A stretch of DNA of 34,901 bases from Gammaproteobacteria bacterium (GCA_022340485.1 JAJDNX010000001.1:1-34901), one strand, 5' to 3'; shown: positions 1-9,445, counted from the stretch's first letter. Notes: generated by a model not told the origin, from the sequence alone. Numbers and translations: made by a program.

Positions 1-1
1 A

Positions 2-124
2 CTCAGCCACTGGCTGGAGGATGCCAACGAGCGGCACCATGTCGGCCAGCTTGGCTGTCAGGTGGTGGCGAGGAACCGCGGTGCCCTGGAGGCCGTAATG
101 GCCATCATTGGACGGTATTTATGA
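2..124 (+). CDS. waaA: C-terminal end of probable 3-deoxy-D-manno-octulosonic acid (Kdo) transferase (partial)
   Basis: An open frame enters from the left edge and stops at TGA 122-124, giving about 40 residues. They end in a pattern (VVARNRGALEAVMAIIGRYL) like the last helix of WaaA/KdtA enzymes, where an 'N-x-GAL' stretch is followed by a hydrophobic helix and a terminal 'YL'. WaaA transfers Kdo from CMP-Kdo to lipid A precursor at the inner membrane. The neighbourhood fits: waaA often lies near tolC and a PCMT-like gene in gammaproteobacteria. The fragment is too short to be certain. Another GT-B glycosyltransferase tail is the main alternative. Confidence 0.55.
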   Translation, partial: LSHWLEDANERHHVGQLGCQVVARNRGALEAVMAIIGRYL

Positions 125-132
125 TATGAATT

Positions 133-184
133 TTGTAGGAGCGGCGTCTCGCCGCGATTCGCGCCGGGGACGGCGCCCCTACAA
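133..184. repeat. REP-like palindromic element
   Basis: The outer arms TTGTAGG (133-139) and CCTACAA (178-184) are exact inverted copies. They enclose GC-rich inner stems (GCGGCG..CGCCGC, then GGCGCC). The GTAGGAGCGGC start and its mirrored end are the style of REP/BIME elements scattered between genes in many gammaproteobacteria. It lies between the converging waaA tail and hemerythrin-like gene, so it may also act as a bidirectional transcription stop. I noticed no second copy in the window. Confidence 0.6.
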
Positions 185-250
185 GAATCGATGCGAGGGG
201 CATGCATCGCGCACGTAGCCGATTACTCGCCGGGCATTAACAATCCGCGC

Positions 251-781
251 CTACCATGCTGAGAATTTTACACCGCGCCGTTTTGCCATGGATTCGCCGA
301 TTTCCAGCAGTACCTGGTGGCTCAGGCTGTTGCTCAGGAGTGGTAGCAATTCCCTGTTTTCGCGTGCGATATGCTGACTGCAGAGCGTACTGAATTCCCT
401 TGCCGCCTGCCTGAAGACGGCACTGAAGCCGTCAGCAGGCAGCTGTTTCAGTTCTGCAGCAATACTGGCCCACAGCGCATCCAGTGTTTCATGTTCCCTT
501 TTCAGGGTGTAGACCAGTTCGGCAATCTTGAGGGATTGTCGGTTAATGCGCGGGAACAGGTCCTGCTCTTCATCACGGTGATGCAGTAGTGCACTTTGTG
601 AAAAATAGCGGCTGATGTTGCGGGCTGTCTCACGTGCTGCATCGTCCAGACCTTCGTTGTCAGCCAGGGCTGTTAGCCATTCGCAGTGGGTCAGCATCTT
701 TTCATGGCAGGCACGCAACATCCCGACCGGATCATCGAACCCGGGTAATTCCTGCGGCAGGCCTGAGTCACTCATGGTCAA
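251..781 (-). CDS. Hemerythrin HHE cation-binding domain protein
   Basis: A 176-residue predicted cytoplasmic four-helix-bundle protein. The likely di-iron ligands sit in helix-patterned positions: His26 and His32, the HHRDEE block (His67/68, Glu71/72), His97-Glu98, and His137 with Glu141. This spacing is typical of HHE-domain proteins that bind oxygen or nitric oxide, or protect iron-sulphur centres; the exact role cannot be read. Start choice: the frame opens at a TTG (781) with GGAG eight bases upstream, while an in-frame ATG at 775 has the same GGAG about 14 bases away. The TTG therefore fits the ribosome site better, giving only two extra residues. No signal peptide or membrane segment. 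It is a single-gene unit divergent from the lipoprotein gene. Confidence 0.85.
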   Translation of the reverse strand: MTMSDSGLPQELPGFDDPVGMLRACHEKMLTHCEWLTALADNEGLDDAARETARNISRYFSQSALLHHRDEEQDLFPRINRQSLKIAELVYTLKREHETLDALWASIAAELKQLPADGFSAVFRQAAREFSTLCSQHIARENRELLPLLSNSLSHQVLLEIGESMAKRRGVKFSAW

Positions 782-864
782 TGTCTGGTCTCCTCGATGC
801 CGACCGGGTAGTCCCCGATTGGCATGCTGCGATTATAGCGATACTGCGATATAGTCTCATCCCG

Positions 865-1473
865 ATGCGTGTCTCATACCCGATCCTGATTTTGTCCCTG
901 CTGGCGATGGTTTCCTGTTCTACCAGCCCGCCAAAGAACCTTTCTGATAGCTGTGAAATCTTCGAGGACAAGAGCGGCTGGTACCGGGATGCCAGCAAGG
1001 CCTATGAACGCTGGGGGACTCCCATTCACGTACAACTGGCGATCATCTACCAGGAGTCGAAGTTCGTTGATGATGCCAAGCCGCCCCGGGACTACCTGCT
1101 CTGGGTGATTCCCTGGGGACGGGTCTCCTCGGCCTATGGTTATGCACAAGCCCAGGATTCCACCTGGGACTGGTACCGGGAAAAGTCCGGTAATCGGGGT
1201 GCCGATCGGGATGATTTCGATGATGCGGTGGATTTCGTCTCCTGGTATGGAAGTGTCAGTCACCAGAAGCTGGGAATCTCGCAATGGGACGCCTACAACC
1301 AGTATCTGGCTTACCACGAAGGGCACGGTGGTTTCCAGCGCAAGACCTATGAAGGCAAACCGTGGTTACTCGCGGTGGCAAAAAAGGTTAGCACCCGCGC
1401 TGCGAACTACCAGGCCCAGTTGAGCCGTTGCGAGGACGATCTTGATGCTGGCTGGAGTTTCTGGCCTTTTTGA
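865..1473 (+). CDS. SLT-domain (lytic transglycosylase-like) lipoprotein
   Basis: A 202-residue protein with an N-terminal hydrophobic signal ending in a lipobox (LLAMVSC), so it is probably acylated on Cys and sent to the outer membrane. The body has the Slt-like core: 'AIIYQES' contains the expected catalytic Glu, followed by 'AYGYAQAQDSTWDWY' (the GxxQ-type substrate strand) and 'YLAYHEGHGGF'. Lytic transglycosylases cleave peptidoglycan glycan strands with 1,6-anhydro ring formation; activity here is inferred from family resemblance. The frame is open from 634, but I chose the ATG at 865 because only it places the signal peptide at the N-terminus. Residues from the longer frame are antisense to the hemerythrin-like gene. 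No clear Shine-Dalgarno is visible. Confidence 0.85.
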   Translation: MRVSYPILILSLLAMVSCSTSPPKNLSDSCEIFEDKSGWYRDASKAYERWGTPIHVQLAIIYQESKFVDDAKPPRDYLLWVIPWGRVSSAYGYAQAQDSTWDWYREKSGNRGADRDDFDDAVDFVSWYGSVSHQKLGISQWDAYNQYLAYHEGHGGFQRKTYEGKPWLLAVAKKVSTRAANYQAQLSRCEDDLDAGWSFWPF

Positions 1474-1494
1474 CGGTGCCAGATTTGTTCATGG

Positions 1495-1545
1495 CCGCGG
1501 AAGCCACGAAAATAAAGACCCTAAATATTTCGTGTGCTACCGCGG
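1495..1545. repeat. Palindromic intergenic repeat, copy 1 (diverged)
   Basis: CCGCGGAAGCCACGAAA (1495-1511) is mirrored by TTTCGTGTGCTACCGCGG (1528-1545) with small differences, around a short A/T-rich centre. It resembles the two better-preserved palindromes at 5405-5480 and 8383-8462 (core CCACGGAAGCACACGGAA). It lies between the converging lipoprotein and DUF5989-like genes and could serve as a bidirectional terminator hairpin. Confidence 0.6.
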
Positions 1546-1579
1546 CAAAGGTATAGCTCCTTGCCGGGTTAAACCAGTA

Positions 1580-1732
1580 CTAGAACAGGGTATAGATAAA
1601 CGGTGCCACCGCGGAGCCCTGTGACAGCACGATCAAGGCACCCAGCAGCAGCAATACCAGGATGATGGGCGCCAGCCAGAACTTTTTGCGTACCTTGAGA
1701 AAGTCCCACAGGTCTTTGAGTAAATCCAGCAT
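1580..1732 (-). CDS. DUF5989-like small membrane protein
   Basis: A 50-residue protein. A short amphipathic start (LLKDLWDFLKVRKKFW) is followed by one strong membrane segment (about residues 20-38) and a tail ending 'SAVAPFIYTLF'. This is the layout of DUF5989 proteins, which regularly follow an SxtJ-like membrane protein and a carbamoyltransferase. The start codon overlaps the stop of the upstream gene by one base (TGATG), which implies translational coupling and supports this ATG over the longer open frame. Function unknown; probably an inner-membrane partner of the carbamoylation cassette. Confidence 0.8.
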   Translation of the reverse strand: MLDLLKDLWDFLKVRKKFWLAPIILVLLLLGALIVLSQGSAVAPFIYTLF

Positions 1733-2145
1733 CAGAACGGTTTCTCCATGCGTTCGCGAGGCAACGGCTCGCTGTTGATTCGATAGCTCTGCAGCGACGG
1801 ATCCTGGCGGCGTCGCAGCGGGTCCTTGCCAGTCAGGTGAAACAGCAGGGCGACCGGGACAAAGAATAACAGGAAGGTAATGCCGAGGATAATGCGGGTG
1901 TTGACCCAGCCGAGCACGTGGCCAATCTTCATCCACAGCCAGAACACCGGCCGCAGCAGCTGCGGCAACAGCAGCGCGGTGGCGGCAAAGGCCGCAGCGA
2001 TCATCCAGGGCCACAGTGGCCAGGGCCGGTCAAACAGCCACGGCAGTAACAGGCCAAAGACCAGGGCAATGCCGCTGGCAAACACCAGGCCGAATTTTCG
2101 CAGTTCCTGCCGGTCAGGATCGTTGTAGGCGGGTGTGCCGGTCAT
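1732..2145 (-). CDS. SxtJ-like membrane protein
   Basis: A 137-residue protein with about three to four hydrophobic segments: roughly residues 18-37, 45-62 and 84-103, and a positively charged C-terminal tail rich in Arg and Pro. Size, topology and position directly after a carbamoyltransferase gene and before a DUF5989-like gene match the SxtJ family, named from saxitoxin clusters but widespread in unrelated bacteria. No enzymatic motif is visible. It starts two bases after the carbamoyltransferase stop (TGA-CC-ATG) and ends overlapping the next gene, so the three are one tightly coupled operon. Its role is unknown; it may anchor or assist the carbamoyltransferase at the membrane. Confidence 0.8.
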   Translation of the reverse strand: MTGTPAYNDPDRQELRKFGLVFASGIALVFGLLLPWLFDRPWPLWPWMIAAAFAATALLLPQLLRPVFWLWMKIGHVLGWVNTRIILGITFLLFFVPVALLFHLTGKDPLRRRQDPSLQSYRINSEPLPRERMEKPF

Positions 2146-2147
2146 GG

Positions 2148-3986
2148 TCAGTCCAGTTCAAACTCGGTTTTCCAGGAATCATCCTGTTCCCAGGGCGGCT
2201 GGTCTGCCTTCATCAGGATGAAATTCTCGACCACCAGGCAATCCATCTCGGTGCGCATGAAGCAGCGATAGGCATCCTCCGGGGTACAGACAATCGGTTC
2301 CCCGCGCACGTTGAAGGAGGTGTTGACCAGTACGCTGCAGCCGGTGCGTTGCTTGAAGTGCTGGAGCAGCGCATGGAATCTCGGGTTGCTTTTTGCATGG
2401 ACCGTCTGCACCCGGGCCGAGTAATCCACATGCGTGATTGCCGGGATCTGCGAGCGTGGCACGTTGAGTTTCTCGATGCCAAACAAGCGCTGCTGTTGCG
2501 CCGTCATGGGGGTGCGCAGCGATTCCTTCACCGGTGCCACAATCAGCATGTAGGGACTGGGCCGGTCCAGCTCAAAATAGTCCGACACGTCCTCGGCCAG
2601 CACTGCCGGGGCAAACGGGCGAAACGATTCCCGGTACTTGATCTTCAGGTTCATGACCGACTGCATCTTGCGGCTGCGCGCATCACCGATGATGGAGCGG
2701 CCACCCAGCGAGCGCGGACCAAACTCCATGCGTCCCTGGAACCAGCCGACCACCTTCTCCTCGGCGAGCAGGCTACTCAGGCGCGCGTACAGCGCATCGT
2801 CATCCAGGCGTTCGTAGACCGCACCCAGGGCATCCAGTTGCGCCCGGGACTCGCGATCCGGGTAGTGTGGACCCAGGTAGGAACCCTGCATGGCATCGTG
2901 GCCATTCACCTGCCGCGGCTGGTCGTGGTACTCGTGCCACACCGCCAGGGCCGCTCCCAGTGCCCCGCCGGCATCACCGGCGGCCGGCTGGATCCAGATG
3001 TCCTTGAACGGACCTTCCCGCAGGATGCGGCCATTGGCCACACAATTGAGCGCCACACCGCCGGCCAGGCACAGGTACTCGGTACCCAGTTCCCGATGCA
3101 CGGTGCGCGCCAGGCGTAAGATCACCTCTTCCGTGACCTCCTGGATGGAGCGCGCGATATCCATCTCCTTTTGTGAAAGGGTGCTCTCTGCAGTACGTGC
3201 CGGCCCACCAAACAGCCTGGCAAAGCGCGCATTGGTCATGGTGAGGCCGGTGGCGTAGTTGAAGTAGTCCATGTTGAGGCGAAAGGTACCGTCGTCCTTC
3301 AGGTCGATCAGGTGTTCGTGTATCAGGTCGACGTACTTCGGCTCCCCGTAGGGCGCCAGCCCCATCAGCTTGTATTCACCCGAGTTCACCTTGAAGCCGG
3401 TGTAATAGGTGAAGGCCGAGTACAGCATCCCCAGCGAGTGCGGAAAATCGAGTTCCCACTTGGGTGTGAGGGTGTGCCCGTCGCCCAGCCACACCGAGGT
3501 GGTGGCCCATTCCCCGACGCCGTCGAGGCACAATACGGCGGCCTTCTCAAACGGGCTGGGGAAAAACGCGGAGGCTGCATGGGACTGGTGATGCTCGGCA
3601 AACAACAGTGGCGGCAAGTCACTGATCTTCACACTACCAAGTGCGGCGAGCTGCTTTTTCAGCGTCGATTTGAGATAGAGCTTTTCTTTCAGCCACACCG
3701 GCATGGCCGCAACAAAGGAGCGAAACCCTCGCGGTGCATAGGTCAGGTAGGTCTCCAGCAGGCGCTCGAACTTGACCAGTGGCTTGTCGTAGAAGACGAC
3801 TTCATCGATATCCGCCAGCGACAGGCCGGCCTGCGACAGGCAACTGCGAATGGCTCCCTCCGGAAAGCGGGCATCGTGCTTCTTGCGGGAAAAACGCTCT
3901 TCCTGGGCCGCCGCGAGGATGACCCCGTCACGGACCAGTGCAGCGGCACTGTCATGGTAGTAGGCGGAGAGGCCGAGGATGTTCAT
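2148..3986 (-). CDS. Carbamoyltransferase (NodU/TobZ/CmcH family)
   Basis: At 612 residues it has the usual full length of two-domain carbamoyltransferases. The N-terminal Kae1/YrdC-like ATPase-fold domain opens with 'ILGLSAYYHDSAAALVRDG', carries 'EERFSRKKHDARFP' and the metal-binding 'HHQSHAASAF', and has a 'CLDGVGE' motif. The C-terminal domain has 'GRMEFGPRSLGGRSI' and 'NTSFNVRGEPIVCTPEDA', both strongly conserved. Such enzymes use carbamoyl phosphate and ATP to carbamoylate a hydroxyl group on a sugar, antibiotic or lipid-linked acceptor. The acceptor is not identifiable here. It is first in an operon with SxtJ-like and DUF5989-like membrane proteins, which points to a membrane-associated or cell-envelope acceptor rather than a soluble metabolite; that is inference. 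A role on LPS is possible given the nearby waaA tail. Confidence 0.95.
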   Translation of the reverse strand: MNILGLSAYYHDSAAALVRDGVILAAAQEERFSRKKHDARFPEGAIRSCLSQAGLSLADIDEVVFYDKPLVKFERLLETYLTYAPRGFRSFVAAMPVWLKEKLYLKSTLKKQLAALGSVKISDLPPLLFAEHHQSHAASAFFPSPFEKAAVLCLDGVGEWATTSVWLGDGHTLTPKWELDFPHSLGMLYSAFTYYTGFKVNSGEYKLMGLAPYGEPKYVDLIHEHLIDLKDDGTFRLNMDYFNYATGLTMTNARFARLFGGPARTAESTLSQKEMDIARSIQEVTEEVILRLARTVHRELGTEYLCLAGGVALNCVANGRILREGPFKDIWIQPAAGDAGGALGAALAVWHEYHDQPRQVNGHDAMQGSYLGPHYPDRESRAQLDALGAVYERLDDDALYARLSSLLAEEKVVGWFQGRMEFGPRSLGGRSIIGDARSRKMQSVMNLKIKYRESFRPFAPAVLAEDVSDYFELDRPSPYMLIVAPVKESLRTPMTAQQQRLFGIEKLNVPRSQIPAITHVDYSARVQTVHAKSNPRFHALLQHFKQRTGCSVLVNTSFNVRGEPIVCTPEDAYRCFMRTEMDCLVVENFILMKADQPPWEQDDSWKTEFELD

Positions 3987-4023
3987 TGCCGACCGTTAAC
4001 TGATGCAGCGCTTGAATTGCTGA

Positions 4024-5370
4024 TTAGGGGGTGACGTACTTGCTGCTTTCGACCAGCAATTCGTTAATCTGTGCCAGGTCAACGGAAGACAATATTCCAG
4101 CGGCCTGTTTCAGCTGCAGTGTGTCCAGCAGGTAATCATAGCGGGAGCGGGCATAGTCACGGCGGGCAGCCAGCAGATCGCGTTGTGCATTCAGTACATC
4201 GATAATGGCGCGCGTGCCAACCTCAAAGCCGGCTTGTGCCGCCTCTACCGCTTTTTCATTGGAAATCACGGCATGGCGTAGTGCCTCAACCTTGCTGATG
4301 CCGGAGAGTACGCCACGATAATTATTCAGTGTCTGGCGCTCGGTGGCACGTCGCTGCTTGTCCAGTTCTTCCAGGGCCTGGTTGTACTGGTAGCGTGACT
4401 GACGAGTTTGCGAAGACACCAGCCCACCCTGGTAGATCGGTATGCTCAACTCGAGACCGATGGAACTGTCGTTGCGTTCCAGCGGCTGTATGCCACCAAA
4501 GGTATTGTCGAGATAGGTAAAGTCCGCAGTGGCATCAAGGCTTGGATAGTGCCCGGAATTTTTTACCTGGATCTCCTGCTTGGCCACCTCGGCGCCGGCC
4601 TGGGCAGCCAGTATCAGCGGGTTCTGTTCCACGGCGGCCGCTACCCACTCGTCCTGGTTGTCAGGGTCCGGTTTCAACAGGGGGATGTCGGGCCGGAGGA
4701 TCTCGGGTGCGACCGGTAACTCCCCGGTCAGTTCGCGCAGGGCCTCCTCGGCATCGGCGAGCAGTCGCTCTGCATTGATCTCGTTACTGACAGCAATGTC
4801 ATAGCGTGCCTGTGCCTCCAGGGTATCGGTGATGGCTGCCAGGCCGACCGCAAACTGCTGTTTGGCCTGTTCCAGTGTACGCCCGATGGCTTCCTTGTCC
4901 GCCTGTACAAATTCGACATTGTCATGCGCCCCCAGCACCAGGAAGTAACGTGTCGCGACGCGCAGGATCAGGTCCTGCTGGGCAGCGATCAGCTGGGCGT
5001 CGGCCTGTGCGACCAGGCTGTCAGCCTGCTTGAGTTGTAGGAAGGATTCACGCTGGTAGAGCGCTTGACGCAAGCCGATGCTGTAGGTCTGGTTGGTAGA
5101 AAAGGTGGTTTCGCCCTCATTTCTTGGATCGTAGCGTTCCCGTGATGCGGCACCGCCGAAGCCGATATTGGGCAGCAGTGCGGAACGTGCCTGAGGTACG
5201 ACCTCGAGTGCAGCGTTGTGTGCCTCGATGGCTGCCAGGTACTGCGGGTCGGAAAGCAGCGCCTCCTTGTAGACCGAGATCAGGTCATCTGCACGGACTT
5301 GCCAGGCCATGCCAAGCAGCAGTCCACAAAACAGCAACGGGCCATAGCGGTAGAGGAGAAGGTGTTTCAT
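4024..5370 (-). CDS. tolC: TolC-family outer membrane efflux/secretion channel
   Basis: A 448-residue precursor. Residues 1-28 form a signal peptide with a cleavage-like 'QVRA-DD' junction, and the mature protein begins 'DLISVYKEALLSDPQYLAA', the typical first helix of the TolC family. Two homologous halves are visible, each with long helices and a strand pair; the second half includes 'IGLELSIPIYQGGLVSSQ' and 'EVGTRAIIDVLNAQRDLLAARRDY', strong family hallmarks. The trimer would form an outer-membrane barrel and periplasmic tunnel working with RND, MFS or type I ABC exporters. I chose the ATG at 5370 because the longer frame (to 5421) adds sequence before the signal peptide. No strong Shine-Dalgarno is visible. 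The upstream palindromic repeat (5405-5480) separates it from the PCMT-like gene, which is on the same strand. Confidence 0.93.
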   Translation of the reverse strand: MKHLLLYRYGPLLFCGLLLGMAWQVRADDLISVYKEALLSDPQYLAAIEAHNAALEVVPQARSALLPNIGFGGAASRERYDPRNEGETTFSTNQTYSIGLRQALYQRESFLQLKQADSLVAQADAQLIAAQQDLILRVATRYFLVLGAHDNVEFVQADKEAIGRTLEQAKQQFAVGLAAITDTLEAQARYDIAVSNEINAERLLADAEEALRELTGELPVAPEILRPDIPLLKPDPDNQDEWVAAAVEQNPLILAAQAGAEVAKQEIQVKNSGHYPSLDATADFTYLDNTFGGIQPLERNDSSIGLELSIPIYQGGLVSSQTRQSRYQYNQALEELDKQRRATERQTLNNYRGVLSGISKVEALRHAVISNEKAVEAAQAGFEVGTRAIIDVLNAQRDLLAARRDYARSRYDYLLDTLQLKQAAGILSSVDLAQINELLVESSKYVTP

Positions 5371-5404
5371 TGAATTGGCTTGTGCTGGATCGACATAAAC
5401 AATC

Positions 5405-5480
5405 TTGCCACGGAAGTACACGGAATTACACGGAAAAAAATTCCTGCAAATGATCTTCTCTTGCGTGTGTTCCGTGGCAA
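5405..5480. repeat. Palindromic intergenic repeat, copy 2
   Basis: TTGCCACGGAA (5405-5415) is mirrored exactly by TTCCGTGGCAA (5470-5480). Inner sub-repeats 'TACACGGAA' occur twice in a row on the left arm. It fills nearly all of the gap between the PCMT-like gene stop (5485) and the tolC start (5370). The same core is found at 8383-8462 and, diverged, at 1495-1545. Confidence 0.8.
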
Positions 5481-5484
5481 TTGA

Positions 5485-6147
5485 TCAGAAAATAAAATCC
5501 TGGGCTCTGGCCGCATTCAGCAGTGGTGGAATGCAGGTTTCGAGGAGGCTTTCACGTGACCAGTTGTGTTCGTCTACCCGGGTAATCAGGCAGGCTTCCA
5601 TTATGGGTAGCTCACCGGTGATGAGGAACAGGCGTCCACCGATGGCAAGGTTGTTGTGGTATTGCTGTTGCAGCACCGGTAATGAACCGGTAACGGCGAT
5701 CGCGTCAAAACGCTCGTCCGAGCCGATACCGTTGGCCACGTCCGCGGTATAAAGGGAAATATTGCCAATCTTCTCCTGCTGCAGTTTTTCCCCGGCGGCG
5801 GCAGTAAAGTCCGGCATAATGTCGACACTGGTGACGTGCCGACCCAGTGTGGCAAGGCAGGCGGTCAGGTAGCCGCTGCCGGTACCGATCTCCAGGATGC
5901 GATCGCCCGGTGCTATGGCCAGTGCCTGCAGCAGACGACCTTCCAGTTTGGGGGCCATCATCACCTGCTCGTGGCCAAGTGGAATATTGGTATCGGCAAA
6001 TGCCAGCGAGCGGTAGCGCTCCGGGACGAAGTGTTCCCGGGGTATGGTTTTCATGGTATCCAGCACATGTTGGTCCAGGACGTCCCAGGGACGTACCTGT
6101 TGCTCGATCATGTTAAAGCGTGCCTGTTCGATTTCTGTCTGCTTCAT
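5485..6147 (-). CDS. PCMT-like SAM-dependent methyltransferase (protein-L-isoaspartate O-methyltransferase family)
   Basis: A 220-residue Rossmann-fold methyltransferase. The N-terminus 'FNMIEQQVRPWDVLD' and 'PREHFVPERYRSLAFADTNIPLG' match the PCMT family, and SAM motif I is 'ILEIGTGSGYLT' (residues 84-95). Canonical enzymes have a Gln-Thr-Ile-Ser stretch after the 'LPIG' position that binds the isoaspartyl substrate. Here that stretch reads 'HEQVMMAPK', so the Ser/Thr are absent. It may be a family member with another substrate rather than a repair enzyme. It lies directly upstream of tolC on the same strand, a known gammaproteobacterial pairing. The open frame reaches 6237, but the conserved N-terminus begins at the ATG at 6147; another in-frame ATG at 6159 is possible. 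It is divergent from thiC. Confidence 0.88.
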   Translation of the reverse strand: MKQTEIEQARFNMIEQQVRPWDVLDQHVLDTMKTIPREHFVPERYRSLAFADTNIPLGHEQVMMAPKLEGRLLQALAIAPGDRILEIGTGSGYLTACLATLGRHVTSVDIMPDFTAAAGEKLQQEKIGNISLYTADVANGIGSDERFDAIAVTGSLPVLQQQYHNNLAIGGRLFLITGELPIMEACLITRVDEHNWSRESLLETCIPPLLNAARAQDFIF

Positions 6148-6235
6148 TGGGCTGTGCATCTCATGGGGGTACGAATGGCGGCCAAGAGTACGGTGTTTAC
6201 CGCGCGCTGGCAATAATCTGAGCGGGGTACATGCC

Positions 6236-6255
6236 ATGTTTTACATATAAAACAT
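6236..6255. promoter_or_regulatory. Perfect palindrome between divergent PCMT-like and thiC genes (candidate operator)
   Basis: ATGTTTTA (6236-6243) and TAAAACAT (6248-6255) are exact inverted repeats around a CATA spacer. The site touches the proposed -35 of thiC and lies 89 bases before the PCMT-like start. A dimeric regulator could bind it, but no regulator family can be named from the sequence. Confidence 0.4.
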
Positions 6256-6282
6256 TGGGTTGTTATATGGTCTTGGCATAAT
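6255..6282 (+). promoter_or_regulatory. Candidate sigma-70 promoter for thiC
   Basis: TTGGGT (6255-6260) and CATAAT (6277-6282) are separated by 16 bases. The -10 matches five of six consensus bases, the -35 only three. Transcription would begin near 6289, just before the TPP riboswitch, which is the expected layout. Confidence 0.4.
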
Positions 6283-6317
6283 GAGGTTGCAAACACCCGG
6301 GCCATTCGTTACCTTGT

Positions 6318-8321
<2,004 letters not shown>

Positions 8322-8382
8322 AGGGGAAGATTCTTTCACATCGAGTAATACACAGGCTGACCGTCAGAGAAATTACTCAATA

Positions 8383-8462
8383 GCCACGGAAGCACACGGA
8401 AATACACAGAAATATTTCTCGCAAGGTATATTTTCCGTGTTTTTTCCGTGTGCTTCCGTGGC
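8383..8462. repeat. Palindromic intergenic repeat, copy 3 (best preserved)
   Basis: GCCACGGAAGCACACGGAAA (8383-8402) is mirrored without mismatch by 8443-8462, a perfect 20-bp stem, with further TACAC/GTGTT-type pairing inside. It lies between thiC and the motor-like operon and would form a strong hairpin on either strand. It shares its core with 5405-5480 and 1495-1545. Confidence 0.85.
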
Positions 8463-8516
8463 AAAATTCTCTGCAGCCGACTATTTGCATCAACCCTATA
8501 TTTAAGGACTGTCCCT

Positions 8517-9443
8517 ATGATCGAAATCAGGCGTAATTTCAGCCGTCGTATGCTGTTGCGGCTGGTTGTTTTCGGTGTAATCGCCGTTGCAATCCTGCTA
8601 GCCAATTACGGCTACATCAATAACCTGTATCTGAAGAACCAGCTGACCCCGGTTGGCATGGTCATCAATGGCGGCATCCTGTTTGCCTTTCTGCTGGGCC
8701 TCATCAAGGTTGTCTCCTCCCTGTGGTATTACATGCAGGAGGAGTCCGCTCTGGCCCGATTCATTCGCCAGTTCAGTGAAGACCCGGCAAAACCACTGAA
8801 GGGCATCCATGCAAAGTCCATCATTGCACGACGTTATAACATCATCCGTGAACTCAGTGAGCAGCATGCACGTATCAACCACAGTGCGCTGGCATCTACA
8901 CTGCTGGCAGACGAGAGCACGCGCACCAGCTTTGCGCGTTATATCGGTAATATTCTTATTCTGACCGGTGTCTTCGGGACCATTGTCTCGCTCTCCGGGG
9001 CACTGGTCGGTGCGTCCAACCTGCTGGATTCAGCGCAGGATACCGGCTCCATGGGGCTGGTGATCCACGGTATGTCGACAGCCCTGTCGACCACCATCAC
9101 AGCGATCCTGTGTTACCTGTTCTATGGCTATTTCAATCTCAAATTGGGTGATGCGCAGACGCACCTGCTAAGTGGTGTGGAAGAGGCAACGGCGGTGTAC
9201 CTGTTGCCGAAATATGCCCGCGACAGCGAGAGCATGTTGCAGGAAGTCTCTGGCCTGATTCATGGTCTGCGTGAGGCGGCTGGCGCGATGCTGGCAATCC
9301 AAACGGAATATGCACAGGCAGGCAGCCGGCTGAACGAGGTGGCCGATGCACTGGGTCAGCAAATGGGGAGCACCAGGGAAAACATCGACAGTATCAAGCT
9401 GCTGTTGCGTGAAGGATTCCGCTTGCCGACTGCAGGTAGCTGA
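8517..9443 (+). CDS. MotA/TolQ/ExbB-superfamily proton-channel-like membrane protein
   Basis: A 308-residue inner-membrane protein. Segments at about 12-33 and 46-69 are followed by a basic cytoplasmic loop of about 75 residues, then segments at about 143-165 and 184-206, and a helical cytoplasmic tail. The last two segments carry the superfamily signature: 'ILILTGVFGTIVSLSGAL' and 'GMSTALSTTITAIL', with small residues and Thr lining the presumed ion path. Four-segment topology resembles MotA or ZorA more than three-segment ExbB/TolQ. Such proteins form pentamers around a dimer of a MotB/TolR-type partner, and exactly such a partner follows two bases after this stop. The ATG at 8517 has AAGGA eight bases upstream; the longer frame from 8448 runs through the palindromic repeat and is not used. 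The output of the motor is unknown. Confidence 0.85.
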   Translation: MIEIRRNFSRRMLLRLVVFGVIAVAILLANYGYINNLYLKNQLTPVGMVINGGILFAFLLGLIKVVSSLWYYMQEESALARFIRQFSEDPAKPLKGIHAKSIIARRYNIIRELSEQHARINHSALASTLLADESTRTSFARYIGNILILTGVFGTIVSLSGALVGASNLLDSAQDTGSMGLVIHGMSTALSTTITAILCYLFYGYFNLKLGDAQTHLLSGVEEATAVYLLPKYARDSESMLQEVSGLIHGLREAAGAMLAIQTEYAQAGSRLNEVADALGQQMGSTRENIDSIKLLLREGFRLPTAGS

Positions 9444-9445
9444 TC

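Noticed and set aside
634-864. N-terminal extension of the SLT lipoprotein
   Set aside because: It would place residues ahead of the signal peptide and lipobox and is antisense to the hemerythrin-like gene.
2016-3119. Long plus-strand frame (367 codons) over the carbamoyltransferase gene
   Set aside because: It is antisense to a gene with clear family motifs, and its composition (His/Arg/Gly/Ala) is typical of an antisense shadow in GC-rich DNA.
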